From positions 178,476 through 242,475 of the forward strand of contig JAMPGX010000004.1 in NCBI GenBank assembly GCA_023663725.1: 64,000 nucleotides of DNA. The letters are read 5' to 3'. Made by a program: the position numbers and the translations under genes. Positions within the stretch are counted from its first letter, which is position 1. Each line of letters opens with the position of its first letter. Positions 1-8,437 of this stretch are shown here, in pieces. Below the pieces are notes generated by a model. The model saw only the letters and a list, made by a program, of their open reading frames with translations. It had not been told where the DNA came from and made no database searches. Source of the DNA: a bacterium (GTDB lineage Bacteria; Bacillota; Clostridia; Lachnospirales; Lachnospiraceae).

Positions 1-2
1 GA

Positions 3-56
3 GGGATAGAAGACATTGAGGAAATGGAACAACTGCTGGTCAGCATGAAACAATGA
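3..56 (+). CDS. C-terminal end of a BlaI-type regulator (partial)
   Basis: The last 17 codons of a gene that begins left of the window. The peptide ends IEEMEQLLVSMKQ and matches in position and character the end of the complete BlaI-like regulator at 1728-2117 (IKELEQLLADMKKKK). In both cases an M56 peptidase gene starts about 15 bases after the stop. I therefore infer that this is the regulator of the first of two tandem regulator/peptidase modules. Only the tail is visible. Confidence 0.6.
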   Translation, partial: GIEDIEEMEQLLVSMKQ

Positions 57-72
57 AAAATAGGAGTTGGGG

Positions 73-1236
73 ATGATTCACTTTAGCTTTTCATCAGTTC
101 TTATGACGGTTCTCATGAGCAATGTACTGCTGATTGTTATTACTGTGTGTTTTCGCAACGATAGGTTGCTGATGAATATCGGCTACAAATTGATGGCGGT
201 CTTTTGCCTGGTGACTTCACTGAGGTTGTTGCTTCCGTTCGAATTGCCAATTACGAAGACGTTGCCATTGCCTGAGGCGATAACTAATATAGTAGGCAAC
301 ATCAGGCATTCTTATGGTACTGTGCTGGGAGTCGAAGTATCCTTTTGGACGGGGTTCTGCGTGGTATGGATTGCTGGCATAATTCTACAGATAATAATAT
401 ATGTGAATGAATATTTGTCAGTTAAGAATTATATCCAAAAGTATGGCGTTGATGTCACGGGGAACGAGCCATATGCTTCCACGCTGAAAGAACTGTGTTC
501 CGAAAAACAGCTCAGTCAAGTCAGGGTACTGATGGTTAAAGGAATAAATGCTCCTATGATTTTCGGCCTGCGGCGCGCTAAAATATTGTTGCCAGCGGAA
601 GCGGTTGTATCGGATTCCAATGCGCAGAATGCATTGGAACATGAGATATATCATTATATGCACCATGACCTGTGGGTTAAGATGGCAGTATGTTGTCTGG
701 TAACGGTATATTGGTGGAACCCATGTAGCCATCTGTTGAAGCGTCAGATCGACATATTAATGGAAATGCGGATTGATGATCATATTATGAGCAAGGGACC
801 GGAGGAGGCTCTGGCCTACGTAGCTAGCCTGCATAGTTATGCTGTCAATGTGAGGGACAAGCAGAAGGGGAAGCAGGAGACTGCGCCATTGTTTGGTCTC
901 AGGAACCATTCCATTCACTACCGCCTGTGCGTGATGCGGAGACGCTACAGTAAGGCAAATTATGGGGTTTGCGCCTGTATGCTGATACTTATGCTCGTCC
1001 TGTACATAGGCTCGTACATGTTTATAGGGGAAGCATTGGGATATAAACCGGAAGTTGAAAAATCTTTTGTTACCATGACAGAAGAGAATATATCAGCCAT
1101 ACAAAATAAAGAAGGAACATACGATATTTATTTAGATGGTGGGATTTATCTAGAAACCACGGATACATTGGAGTTTTACCCTGCAGACGTCAAAATTTAT
1201 TTAAGTGAGGATGAATATCATGAAAAAAATAAGTAA
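73..1236 (+). CDS. M56 family (BlaR1-like) membrane metallopeptidase, copy 1
   Basis: A 387-residue integral membrane protein. Hydrophobic segments lie near residues 6-26, 38-56 and 92-112, followed by a cytoplasmic domain with a zinc-protease HExxH motif (HEIYH, residues 190-194), then one more membrane segment near 300-320 and a short outside tail of about 60 residues. M56 proteins such as BlaR1/MecR1 sense a ligand outside and cleave a BlaI-type repressor inside. Here the usual penicillin-binding sensor domain is absent, so beta-lactam sensing is unlikely. The start ATG at 73 follows GGAGTTGGGG; a TTG at 67 is the alternative. It closely resembles the protein at 2130-3308. Its 3' end overlaps the next small gene. 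The ligand is unknown. Confidence 0.85.
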   Translation: MIHFSFSSVLMTVLMSNVLLIVITVCFRNDRLLMNIGYKLMAVFCLVTSLRLLLPFELPITKTLPLPEAITNIVGNIRHSYGTVLGVEVSFWTGFCVVWIAGIILQIIIYVNEYLSVKNYIQKYGVDVTGNEPYASTLKELCSEKQLSQVRVLMVKGINAPMIFGLRRAKILLPAEAVVSDSNAQNALEHEIYHYMHHDLWVKMAVCCLVTVYWWNPCSHLLKRQIDILMEMRIDDHIMSKGPEEALAYVASLHSYAVNVRDKQKGKQETAPLFGLRNHSIHYRLCVMRRRYSKANYGVCACMLILMLVLYIGSYMFIGEALGYKPEVEKSFVTMTEENISAIQNKEGTYDIYLDGGIYLETTDTLEFYPADVKIYLSEDEYHEKNK

Positions 1237-1483
1237 GATTACAATTATGACCCTGTTATGCTCTATGGCGTTGTTTTTTGCGGCACCGGAGTTTGGCATT
1301 TCAGCAAGTGCGGCTACACCGCCTAAGGAGGAAACAGTACAGCCCTGCGCTGACATACTGAGGTGGGTGTATGACTTCAGAAAATCAGACAATAAGCTTT
1401 ATAAGCGCCTGTATAATACATCGACCTTCAACTGGGTTGGTGACTGGATATATGTGCGTGATCTGGATGAGAATGGCCGATAA
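1220..1483 (+). CDS. small secreted protein overlapping the M56 gene
   Basis: An 87-residue protein whose reading frame starts inside the end of the M56 gene (17-base overlap). The N-terminus is a clear signal peptide: MKKISK, a hydrophobic core, then a likely cut near SASA-A. The mature part is about 55 residues, with one Cys and several aromatic residues (WVYDF, WVGDWIYV), and no known domain that I recognise. The ATG at 1220 sits about 9 bases after AAGTGAGG; ATG 1211 is the alternative. The overlap implies translational coupling with the peptidase. A role as ligand, substrate or modulator of the adjacent M56 sensor is inference from position. A terminator-like hairpin follows. Confidence 0.65.
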   Translation: MKKISKITIMTLLCSMALFFAAPEFGISASAATPPKEETVQPCADILRWVYDFRKSDNKLYKRLYNTSTFNWVGDWIYVRDLDENGR

Positions 1484-1493
1484 GATGACTAGC

Positions 1494-1524
1494 GGGGCAG
1501 CGTGTGATAGCGCTGCCTCATTTT
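1494..1524 (+). terminator. rho-independent terminator after the first module
   Basis: Arms 1494-1502 (GGGGCAGCG) and 1511-1519 (CGCTGCCTC) form a 9-bp stem with one G-T pair and an 8-base loop, followed by ATTTT and a further pyrimidine-rich run. It lies 11 bases after the stop of the small secreted protein gene and separates the two tandem modules. Confidence 0.75.
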
Positions 1525-1657
1525 ACTACCCCTTTTTGTGCTGCTCAGATAATTTTATCTCTAACTATTTTCCCAAATTTGTCATATGATTCACAATAGC
1601 AACTCCATTTTATTATATAAACTTTAAAAAAACTTTTAAAAAATTTGTCGTTATATC

Positions 1658-1686
1658 TTGCGAAAAATTGAACAATGGATTATAAT
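1658..1686 (+). promoter_or_regulatory. sigma-A type promoter of the second BlaI/M56 module
   Basis: TTGCGA (1658-1663), 17 bases, TATAAT (1681-1686), within a very AT-rich stretch (about 1540-1690). The regulator gene starts at 1728 behind AAAAGGAG. No clear TACAnnTGTA BlaI operator overlaps it. Confidence 0.7.
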
Positions 1687-1727
1687 GTTCTTGGTACTAA
1701 AAAAACTGTCCAAAAGGAGTGCTAATT

Positions 1728-2117
1728 ATGAAACTGAATCCAAGAGAACTAGAAGTCCTGAAAATCTTACATGAATCCAGTCGGGCGCTGACCTCTACTG
1801 AGATTGTCAATGCTGGCGCAGGGTTGACGCAGAGTACTGTGCAGGCGGTTCTGCGTAAGCTGCTGGCGGCTGAGATGGTTGACGTGCAGGGCGTAACCCA
1901 CAGCGGTAATGTGCTGAGCCGTACCTTTGGCGCTACTGAGAGATCCAAGGAGGTCCTGACGCAGAAATTCCTGAATGATTACAGATGCTTCCGTACCATT
2001 ATCAGCAAGAAAGCGGCAGTTGCCGGTATGTTTGAGATGGATGAGGACGATACCAAGCGTGCCGAGGAGATTAAAGAGCTCGAACAACTGCTGGCGGATA
2101 TGAAGAAAAAGAAGTAA
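1728..2117 (+). CDS. BlaI/MecI-type winged-helix repressor
   Basis: A 129-residue DNA-binding protein. The N-terminal 70 residues form a winged helix (LNPRELEVLKIL, LTSTEIV, STVQAVLRKLLAAEMV) and the acidic C-terminal half would be the dimerisation part, as in BlaI/MecI/CopY proteins. Those repressors are cleaved or released when their M56 partner is activated; the adjacent M56 gene at 2130 fits this. The ATG at 1728 has a good ribosome site (AAAAGGAG, 8 bases away); a GTG at 1719 is less likely. It probably represses its own operon from the promoter at 1658-1686. The target genes are not shown by the sequence. Confidence 0.85.
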   Translation: MKLNPRELEVLKILHESSRALTSTEIVNAGAGLTQSTVQAVLRKLLAAEMVDVQGVTHSGNVLSRTFGATERSKEVLTQKFLNDYRCFRTIISKKAAVAGMFEMDEDDTKRAEEIKELEQLLADMKKKK

Positions 2118-2129
2118 CTGGAGTCAGTG

Positions 2130-3308
2130 ATGATTCACTTTGGCTTTTCATCAGTGCTTATGACGGTCCTCATGAGTAATATACTGTTGGTTGTCATCAC
2201 TATGTGCTTCCGCAGTGATAGTCTACTGATGAATATCGGCTACAAATTGATGGCGGTCTTTTGTCTGGTAACGCTGTTGAGACTGTTGCTTCCGTTTGAG
2301 TTGCCAATTACGAAGACGTTGCCATTTCCTGAGGCGATAACTTACGTAATTGGTAACTTCAGACATTCCTATGGAACTGTGCTGGGAATCGACATATCTC
2401 TCTGGACAGGCTTCTGTGCGGTATGGATAGTCGGCATAATCCTACAGGTGGTGCTGTATATTAGAGAATACCTGTTGGTAAAGAATTATGTGCGGATATA
2501 TGGCGTTGATATTACGAAGGACGAGCCGTATGCTTCCATGCTGAAGGAGCTGTGTACAGAAAAGCAGTTGCGCCATGTCAGGATCATGCTGCTCCAGGAG
2601 ATCGAAGCTCCTATGGTTTTCGGCCTGTGGCGCTCCAAGATATTGCTACCGGCGGGAGCCAATGTATCAGATTCTAATGCCCGTTATGCCATTGAGCATG
2701 AGATATACCATTACATACACCATGATCTGTGGATTAAGGTGGCGGTAAGCTTGCTGGTAACCGTCTATTGGTGGAACCCCTGCAGTCATGTGCTGAAACG
2801 CCAGATTGACATGCTGATAGAGATGCGAATTGACGATCATATCATGGGAAAGGGGCCGGAGGAGGCCCTGGCCTATGTAAGCAGTATACATCGCTATGCC
2901 GTCAGCGCGAAGGACAAGCAGAAGGATAAGCAGGAGACCGCGCCCTTGTTTGGCGCTGGAGATAGTGCTATGCACTATCGCATGTGTGTGATGAAGGGGC
3001 GATATAACAGGGCAAATTATATTATATGTTTTGTCATGTTATTGCTTATGCTGGCCCTGTATGCAGGTTCGTATTTGTTTATTGGGGAGGCTTCAGGATA
3101 TTATAAGCTGGAGGAGTCAGATGCCCTTGTTACGATAACAGAGGAGAATGTATCAGCCATACAGAATCAAGATGGAACGTATGATATTTACTTGGAGGGT
3201 GGGATTTATCTAGAAACCACCGATTCCTTGGAGTATTATCCTGAAGACATGAAAATCTACTCAAGTGAGGAAGAATATCTCGAGCAGAATCCGCAGGGCG
3301 GCTTTTAA
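2130..3308 (+). CDS. M56 family (BlaR1-like) membrane metallopeptidase, copy 2
   Basis: A 392-residue paralog of the protein at 73-1236, similar along its whole length, with the same membrane layout and HEIYH zinc motif at residues 190-194. It also lacks a penicillin-binding domain and ends in a short outside tail (ITEENVSAIQNQDGTYDIY). It follows the BlaI-like gene by 12 bases, so the two are co-transcribed. The similarity to copy 1 continues to about 3285 and then breaks, exactly where copy 1 begins the secreted-protein gene; this module therefore has no such partner. ATG 2130 is chosen to match copy 1; GTG 2127 is possible. Confidence 0.85.
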   Translation: MIHFGFSSVLMTVLMSNILLVVITMCFRSDSLLMNIGYKLMAVFCLVTLLRLLLPFELPITKTLPFPEAITYVIGNFRHSYGTVLGIDISLWTGFCAVWIVGIILQVVLYIREYLLVKNYVRIYGVDITKDEPYASMLKELCTEKQLRHVRIMLLQEIEAPMVFGLWRSKILLPAGANVSDSNARYAIEHEIYHYIHHDLWIKVAVSLLVTVYWWNPCSHVLKRQIDMLIEMRIDDHIMGKGPEEALAYVSSIHRYAVSAKDKQKDKQETAPLFGAGDSAMHYRMCVMKGRYNRANYIICFVMLLLMLALYAGSYLFIGEASGYYKLEESDALVTITEENVSAIQNQDGTYDIYLEGGIYLETTDSLEYYPEDMKIYSSEEEYLEQNPQGGF

Positions 3309-3431
3309 TGTGGAATCCGGTTTTAAGGTTCGCATAATTTTGAAGCTGAGGGTAAGGTAAAACGGGGTTGCCCCATGGCATATCCCGACAGAAAGATTTA
3401 ATTTTGATAAGAAAGATTTATAATACAGGAG

Positions 3432-3466
3432 ACGGCGTAACTCTGTGATGGAGCTACGTCGTTTTC
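3432..3466 (+). terminator. probable terminator in the 3309-3783 spacer
   Basis: Arms 3432-3443 and 3451-3462 pair over 12 positions with one mismatch and one G-T pair, loop TGTGATG, followed by TTTTCCTGTGTTT. It would end the regulator/peptidase transcript. The rest of the 475-base spacer holds the palindrome at 3553-3567 and the promoter at 3716-3744. I see no gene in it. Confidence 0.5.
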
Positions 3467-3552
3467 CTGTGTTTAATAGGGAGTTGCGCTGTAATACATA
3501 AAAAATTAAGGATGCTGAGACTTGTTGACGACAGACTTCTGTGCTAAGATAT

Positions 3553-3567
3553 CCATACAGTGTATGG
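3553..3567. promoter_or_regulatory. perfect 15-bp palindrome, candidate operator
   Basis: CCATACA-G-TGTATGG is an exact inverted repeat with one central base. The half-site TACA/TGTA resembles BlaI/CopY-type operators, although those usually have two central bases. It lies 160 bases upstream of the glycan-locus promoter and downstream of the BlaI/M56 modules. Function is inferred only. Confidence 0.35.
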
Positions 3568-3715
3568 AAGATTCAGGAAGTGGAAAACATAGAAAATAGT
3601 ATTTCTGCCAGGTGGCGTCGGAAAGAGGCTTTGGATGGAATCCAGACGGGGCGGGGGAGCGCAGGGGGGCCAAGATAAAGTGGCAACTGTGACAAAACTG
3701 TCATCATGAAAAAAG

Positions 3716-3744
3716 TTGACAGCCCTTGGAGGGTATGGGATAAT
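3716..3744 (+). promoter_or_regulatory. strong sigma-A promoter of the glycan locus
   Basis: TTGACA (3716-3721), 17 bases, GATAAT (3739-3744). Transcription would start near 3751, giving a leader of about 33 bases before the pseB start. This is the best promoter match in the window and marks the left edge of the glycan genes. Confidence 0.8.
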
Positions 3745-3783
3745 TAGGGTCAAGGACTATATAGGACGGAAAGGAAATCGACC

Positions 3784-4779
3784 ATGTTGAATGATAAGGC
3801 AATATTGATTACCGGTGGAACCGGAAGCTTTGGCAAAGCATTTACCCGATATGTGTTGGAGCATTACAATCCTAAAAAGATTATTATCTATTCCAGAGAT
3901 GAATTCAAACAGTTCCTGATGCAAAATGAATTTCGGGAATACGCATCGAAATTGCGGTTCTTTATCGGGGATGTGAGAGACAGGGAGCGGTTGACCAGGG
4001 CCTTTGAGGGAGTGGATTACTGTATTCATGCGGCGGCGCTCAAGCAGGTGCCGGCCTGCGAGTACAATCCCGCGGAGGCCATTAAGACCAATATCGGCGG
4101 GGCCCAGAATGTGATTGACGCCGCGCTGGATGCCGGTGTGAAAAAGGTGGTGGCGCTGTCCACCGACAAGGCGGTCAATCCGGTGAATCTGTACGGCGGC
4201 ACCAAGCTGGTGTCGGACAAGCTGTTCGTCGCCGCCAACGCATACGCGGGGGGGAAGGATATATGCTTTGCGGTCGTGCGCTATGGCAATGTGGCGGGGA
4301 GCAGGGGGTCGGTGATCCCATTCTTCCATAATATATTGAAAAATGGCGGCACCGAGCTGCCGATTACTGATTATCGCATGACCCGTTTCTGGATCAGTCT
4401 TCGCGAGGGCGTGGAGCTGGTGATTAAGGCTCTGGAGGAGGCCAGAGGCGGCGAGACATTTATCTCCAAGCTGCCCTCCTTCAAGATCACGGATTTGGCA
4501 CAGGCCATGCTGCCAGGCTGTGAGATGCCTCAGGTGGGCATCAGGGAGGGAGAAAAGCTCCATGAAATCATGGTGACTGTGGAGGATTCCCCGCATACCT
4601 ATGAGTACGACAAACACTTCATCGTCTATCCGCAGATGGTGTGGAGCGAGAGACAGAAGGTACAGCCCACGGGTAAGAAAGTGGCGGAGGGCTTCTCCTA
4701 CAGCTCAGGCAACAATACGCAGTGGCTGAGCGTGGAGGAGATACGGGAGCTGCTTAAGGGAGTAGAGCTGGAAAAATAG
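3784..4779 (+). CDS. pseB: UDP-N-acetylglucosamine 4,6-dehydratase (inverting)
   Basis: A 331-residue short-chain dehydrogenase/reductase of the PseB/FlaA1 type. It would convert UDP-GlcNAc to UDP-2-acetamido-2,6-dideoxy-beta-L-arabino-hexos-4-ulose, the first step to pseudaminic acid. Visible motifs are the nucleotide-binding TGGTGSFG near residue 10, the STDK segment and YGGTK (the YxxxK pair) near 120-140, and HAAALKQVP. The length equals known soluble PseB enzymes, unlike the long membrane-bound CapD type. The ATG at 3784 follows AAAGGAAAT. It is the first gene after the promoter at 3716 and lies about 16 kb from the next pathway gene (pseC). The family also feeds other UDP-sugars, but the pse genes further on support this reading. 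Confidence 0.9.
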   Translation: MLNDKAILITGGTGSFGKAFTRYVLEHYNPKKIIIYSRDEFKQFLMQNEFREYASKLRFFIGDVRDRERLTRAFEGVDYCIHAAALKQVPACEYNPAEAIKTNIGGAQNVIDAALDAGVKKVVALSTDKAVNPVNLYGGTKLVSDKLFVAANAYAGGKDICFAVVRYGNVAGSRGSVIPFFHNILKNGGTELPITDYRMTRFWISLREGVELVIKALEEARGGETFISKLPSFKITDLAQAMLPGCEMPQVGIREGEKLHEIMVTVEDSPHTYEYDKHFIVYPQMVWSERQKVQPTGKKVAEGFSYSSGNNTQWLSVEEIRELLKGVELEK

Positions 4780-4846
4780 ACGGAGGCAAGGGCTGTTTCA
4801 CTGTGGATGGCGAGGCGGCCCTTTTTGCAGTTATAAGGGTTGTGAC

Positions 4847-6694
4847 GTGGAAAAGATAAAAGCAAATTACAGGAAATATCTATACTGGCTCTATCCGGCG
4901 GTGCTGCTGCTCTATCCGCTGCGGCATATTCGGGTGGGGGCCGAGTGGTCGGATACAGGCTACAATTACGGCAACTTTACTTATATGGAGAACATGGACC
5001 CGATGTGGCTTCTGAGCACCTATCTGGGCAATGCGCTGGGCCGTCTGTTCACTTTCCTGCCCGGCGGGGATACCATGCTGGGACTCAATGTCTATACCGG
5101 TCTGTTGGTGAGTCTGCTGGCGCTGGGAGGCTACTGGTTCTTCACCCACAGGATGGGGATGCCTCGCACGCTGGCCTTCTGGGGCGAGATGATCGCCGTC
5201 AGCTTCTGCTGGTGCCCCACGGCGCTGCTGTACAATTATCTGACCTATGTGCTGCTGGGGGCGGGGACGATCCTGCTCTATCATGCGCTGTCGGGGGATA
5301 CTGCCAAGACAGGCAGATACTTTGTGGCCGCAGGCGTGTGCCTGGGGCTGAATGTGTTGGTGCGCTTTCCCAATCTGGCTCAGATGGCTCTGATCCTGGC
5401 GGTGTGGGCCATGGCGGTGATCCGCCGGCAGAAATTTGCCCAGACGGTGAAGCAGACGCTCCAATGTCTGACGGGCTACCTGCTGGGCCTTCTGGGAGGA
5501 CTGGCGGCAATTGTGCTTCGCTATGGCATCGAGACATATGTGCGGAGCATCAGCCGGCTGCTCTCCATGCCTGCAGAGGCCTCGCAGTATACGCTCTATT
5601 CGATGGTGGAGCAGCAGTTGCGCAATTATCTGCAGAACGGTATCTGGCTGGGATATCTGGTTTTCTTTATGGCGCTGGGGACTGTCGTATATACGCTGCT
5701 GCCGGAAAGAATAAAATGGGTCAAAAATGTGGGGTATGTCGCCTGCGTGTTATGCGCCTTTTATTATCTCATGCTGAAAAATATGTACAATTTCAAATAC
5801 AGTACCAAGCACAGCGCCTTTCAGTGGGGGGCGATGCTGCTCACGGCAACTCTGGCGGCAGGCTTGATCACGATCTTCAGGAAGAAGAGCGCGGAGCGGG
5901 AAAAGCTGATCTGCGGATTGGGGATACTGGTGATGCTGATCACTCCGCTGGGAAGCAACAATCACTTGTATTCCGCGGTGAATAATCTGTTTCTGGTGGC
6001 GCCCTTCACATTGTGGTTACTGGTCCGTTTTCTGAAGTGGCTGCCGGCATATATCGGCCGTTCCAGTGGTGCTTCTCAGAGCTACGGGCGGCTGCGTGTC
6101 AGTCTGTGGCCGCTCAAGGCTATGCTGGTGTGCATCCTGGTCATGATTACCGTGCAGGGAACCTTGTTTGGCATCGGCTATGTATTTTCCGAGAGCGATG
6201 GCGGGGAGAACCTGCATACCCCCATTGAGAACAATGAAGTGCTCAGGGGTATGCTGACCTCGCCCGACCGCGCGGAGGCCATCGGCACCCTGTCCGAGTA
6301 TGTCCGCAGGGAGGGGCTGGCCGGACAGGAGATCATCCTGTACGGGAAGATTCCCTCCATGTCCTACTATCTGCAGATGCCGTTTGCCATCACCGCCTGG
6401 CCCGATCTGCCCTCCTACAACTATCCTGTCATGGAGGAGGATCTGCGGCGTCTGGGCGGTGAGATAGAACGCGGCCAGAGGTCAAAGCCGGTGCTGCTTC
6501 TCGAGAGAAGACAGGGCAGCTATCTTGAGGGAGGCGTCGAGGCGCTGCAGGTCCTGGGTCTGGATGAGAAGAATACCGCGCAGATCGCGGAGGACCGGAA
6601 GCTGCAGCTTCTGGCACAGTGGATAGAACAGTATGACTATGAACTTTGCTTTGAGAATGATAAATTTATGTTATGGCGTGCAACTGATACATGA
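4847..6694 (+). CDS. polytopic GT-C-like membrane glycosyltransferase
   Basis: A 615-residue protein with about 11-13 membrane segments and a soluble C-terminal part (about 470-615). Just after the first membrane segment is an acidic motif, EWSDTGYNYGNF, in the place where GT-C enzymes carry their catalytic Asp. GT-C enzymes use polyprenyl-phosphate sugars on the outer face of the membrane. I infer that role here; the sugar and acceptor are unknown. Translation starts at GTG 4847, 8 bases after AAGGG. The 67-base gap after pseB has a weak hairpin before CCCTTTTTG, which may attenuate transcription. Confidence 0.6.
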   Translation: MEKIKANYRKYLYWLYPAVLLLYPLRHIRVGAEWSDTGYNYGNFTYMENMDPMWLLSTYLGNALGRLFTFLPGGDTMLGLNVYTGLLVSLLALGGYWFFTHRMGMPRTLAFWGEMIAVSFCWCPTALLYNYLTYVLLGAGTILLYHALSGDTAKTGRYFVAAGVCLGLNVLVRFPNLAQMALILAVWAMAVIRRQKFAQTVKQTLQCLTGYLLGLLGGLAAIVLRYGIETYVRSISRLLSMPAEASQYTLYSMVEQQLRNYLQNGIWLGYLVFFMALGTVVYTLLPERIKWVKNVGYVACVLCAFYYLMLKNMYNFKYSTKHSAFQWGAMLLTATLAAGLITIFRKKSAEREKLICGLGILVMLITPLGSNNHLYSAVNNLFLVAPFTLWLLVRFLKWLPAYIGRSSGASQSYGRLRVSLWPLKAMLVCILVMITVQGTLFGIGYVFSESDGGENLHTPIENNEVLRGMLTSPDRAEAIGTLSEYVRREGLAGQEIILYGKIPSMSYYLQMPFAITAWPDLPSYNYPVMEEDLRRLGGEIERGQRSKPVLLLERRQGSYLEGGVEALQVLGLDEKNTAQIAEDRKLQLLAQWIEQYDYELCFENDKFMLWRATDT

Positions 6695-6724
6695 TTGTAA
6701 ACAGGGTTTGCGGTATGCGGGGGC

Positions 6725-8437
6725 ATGGGAATGAAGAATGAGAAGAATGGTTTGGGAAAGAGAGAGCGTTCCGGTGAGCTTTTTGCCTGGGGGGTATTGG
6801 CAGCAGCGTTCACACTGCTGCTCGCGATGAATATACTCTGGGGAGATCACTGGATCGACTCGGATATGGCGGCGGAGATGATTTTCTCCCGACTGCTTGC
6901 CGACGAGGGAAAATGGATTGCCACGGAGAATTGGTATTACTCCACGGAGTTTCGGGTATTGTACACACAGCTGATCATGACGCCGCTGTTTCATCTGCTG
7001 CGGGACTGGCATGTGATCAGGGTGCTTACGAATGTGATCACATATCTGCTGATGCTGGGGGCCTATTTCTACTGTGTGAAGCCCTTCCGGTTTCGCAGAA
7101 GCGCGGTGGTGCTCAGCTCGGCGCTGCTGTTGCTCCCCTTTTCGGAGACCCTGCTGACGCATATGCAGCTGGGCAACACCTATATGTGGCATGTGATCCT
7201 GATCCTGCTGGCGTTTGGGATGTTCCTGCGGCTGTCTCTGCCTGGGGAGAGCCGCAGGGTTGGACGGCTGGTCACAGGCGTTCTCTACCTGGGGCTGAGC
7301 GTGGTCTGCGGTCTGTCGGGAGTGCGGTATATGTTGGCCCTGCAGGTGCCGCTGTGTATCACGGCGGTGATCTATCTGCTCAAGAGCGAAGCGTTTGCGC
7401 GCCTGCGGAGGGAATTTTCTCTGAGGCATCCATGGGCGGAGGTCTTACGGGCGCTCTCCGAGGAGAGACTTTCCTATCTGCTATACAGTCTGCTGGGCCT
7501 GGTGGGGGCCGGAATCGGCTACCTACTCAATGTAGCCGTTCTGGGGCGCAGATATCAGTTCCAGATGTATGACGCCACCAATTTTATCAGGGTGTTTCAG
7601 GGGGTGCTGCTGGAGCGCACGCAGAACACAGTGGGAAATCTCCTGCAGCTGTTTGGATATATCGAGGAAAAAGGATTCCTGTCCGTTCGGGGCCTGATCT
7701 CCCTGCTGGCATTTGGCTTTCTGGCAGGTATTGTGTTCCTGGCTGTGCGCTGCGCGAGGCTCCTGGCTGCGGAGCGTCGGGAGAGCGCTGCGGCCGGGCG
7801 GGAGCAGCGTGTGCGGCTGGCCCACAGCCGATTCCTGCTGTACTTTTTTGTGTCGGCATTTGTCCTGAATACCTTTGTGTTTCTGTTCACCACCAGCACC
7901 ATCGTGGCGAGGTACTATATCACGGTATTTCTGTTTGTGCTGCCGCTGCTGTGCGTCTACTATCAGTATGAGAGATTGCCGCTGGACAGGCTGCTGTTGG
8001 CGGTGCTGCTGTGCGGCGCATTGGCGCTGACCACTGCCAAGTGCGTCTATTCCTTTGCGGACAAGGATAAGAATGCGGACAGAAGGCCGGCGGCTGCCTA
8101 CCTGGTCGAGCAGGGTTATACCTTCGGCTATGCCAGCTATTGGAACGGCAATGTGATGACGGAGCTGACGAACGGGGCTGTGGAGGTCGCCAATATTCAC
8201 GAGATAGACAGGATGGATATGTTCACCTGGTCGAGTCCGGTGAAATATTATCAGGATGGATATCACAGCGGCAAGACCTTTATCCTGCTGACGGCGCAGG
8301 AGGCGGCGGAATATGCCGACGTGCCGGCGATTGCGGCGGGAGAGATTGTCTATGAGCGGCAGGGCTATGTGGTGCTGCACTATGATTCGGCGGAGGAACT
8401 GTGGCGTGAGGTGGAAGGAAAAACTCAAAAAGAATAG
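6725..8437 (+). CDS. polytopic GT-C-like membrane glycosyltransferase
   Basis: A 570-residue membrane protein. The first membrane segment (about 20-40) is followed by WIDSDMAAEM, an acidic motif typical of the first outer loop of GT-C enzymes. About ten further segments follow, then a soluble C-terminal stretch of about 110 residues (PAAAYLVEQGYTFGYASYW and on), as in many bacterial homologs. The start at ATG 6725 or 6731 cannot be decided. The next gene starts inside its last 32 bases, so the two are translationally coupled. Donor and acceptor are unknown. Confidence 0.6.
   Translation: MGMKNEKNGLGKRERSGELFAWGVLAAAFTLLLAMNILWGDHWIDSDMAAEMIFSRLLADEGKWIATENWYYSTEFRVLYTQLIMTPLFHLLRDWHVIRVLTNVITYLLMLGAYFYCVKPFRFRRSAVVLSSALLLLPFSETLLTHMQLGNTYMWHVILILLAFGMFLRLSLPGESRRVGRLVTGVLYLGLSVVCGLSGVRYMLALQVPLCITAVIYLLKSEAFARLRREFSLRHPWAEVLRALSEERLSYLLYSLLGLVGAGIGYLLNVAVLGRRYQFQMYDATNFIRVFQGVLLERTQNTVGNLLQLFGYIEEKGFLSVRGLISLLAFGFLAGIVFLAVRCARLLAAERRESAAAGREQRVRLAHSRFLLYFFVSAFVLNTFVFLFTTSTIVARYYITVFLFVLPLLCVYYQYERLPLDRLLLAVLLCGALALTTAKCVYSFADKDKNADRRPAAAYLVEQGYTFGYASYWNGNVMTELTNGAVEVANIHEIDRMDMFTWSSPVKYYQDGYHSGKTFILLTAQEAAEYADVPAIAAGEIVYERQGYVVLHYDSAEELWREVEGKTQKE

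Noticed and set aside
1-3308. Beta-lactam resistance operon
   Set aside because: No beta-lactamase or PBP gene is adjacent, and both M56 proteins lack a penicillin-binding domain.
3309-3783. Riboswitch or small gene in the 475-base spacer
   Set aside because: I see only a terminator-like hairpin, a palindrome and a promoter. The leader after the promoter is about 33 bases, too short for a riboswitch.
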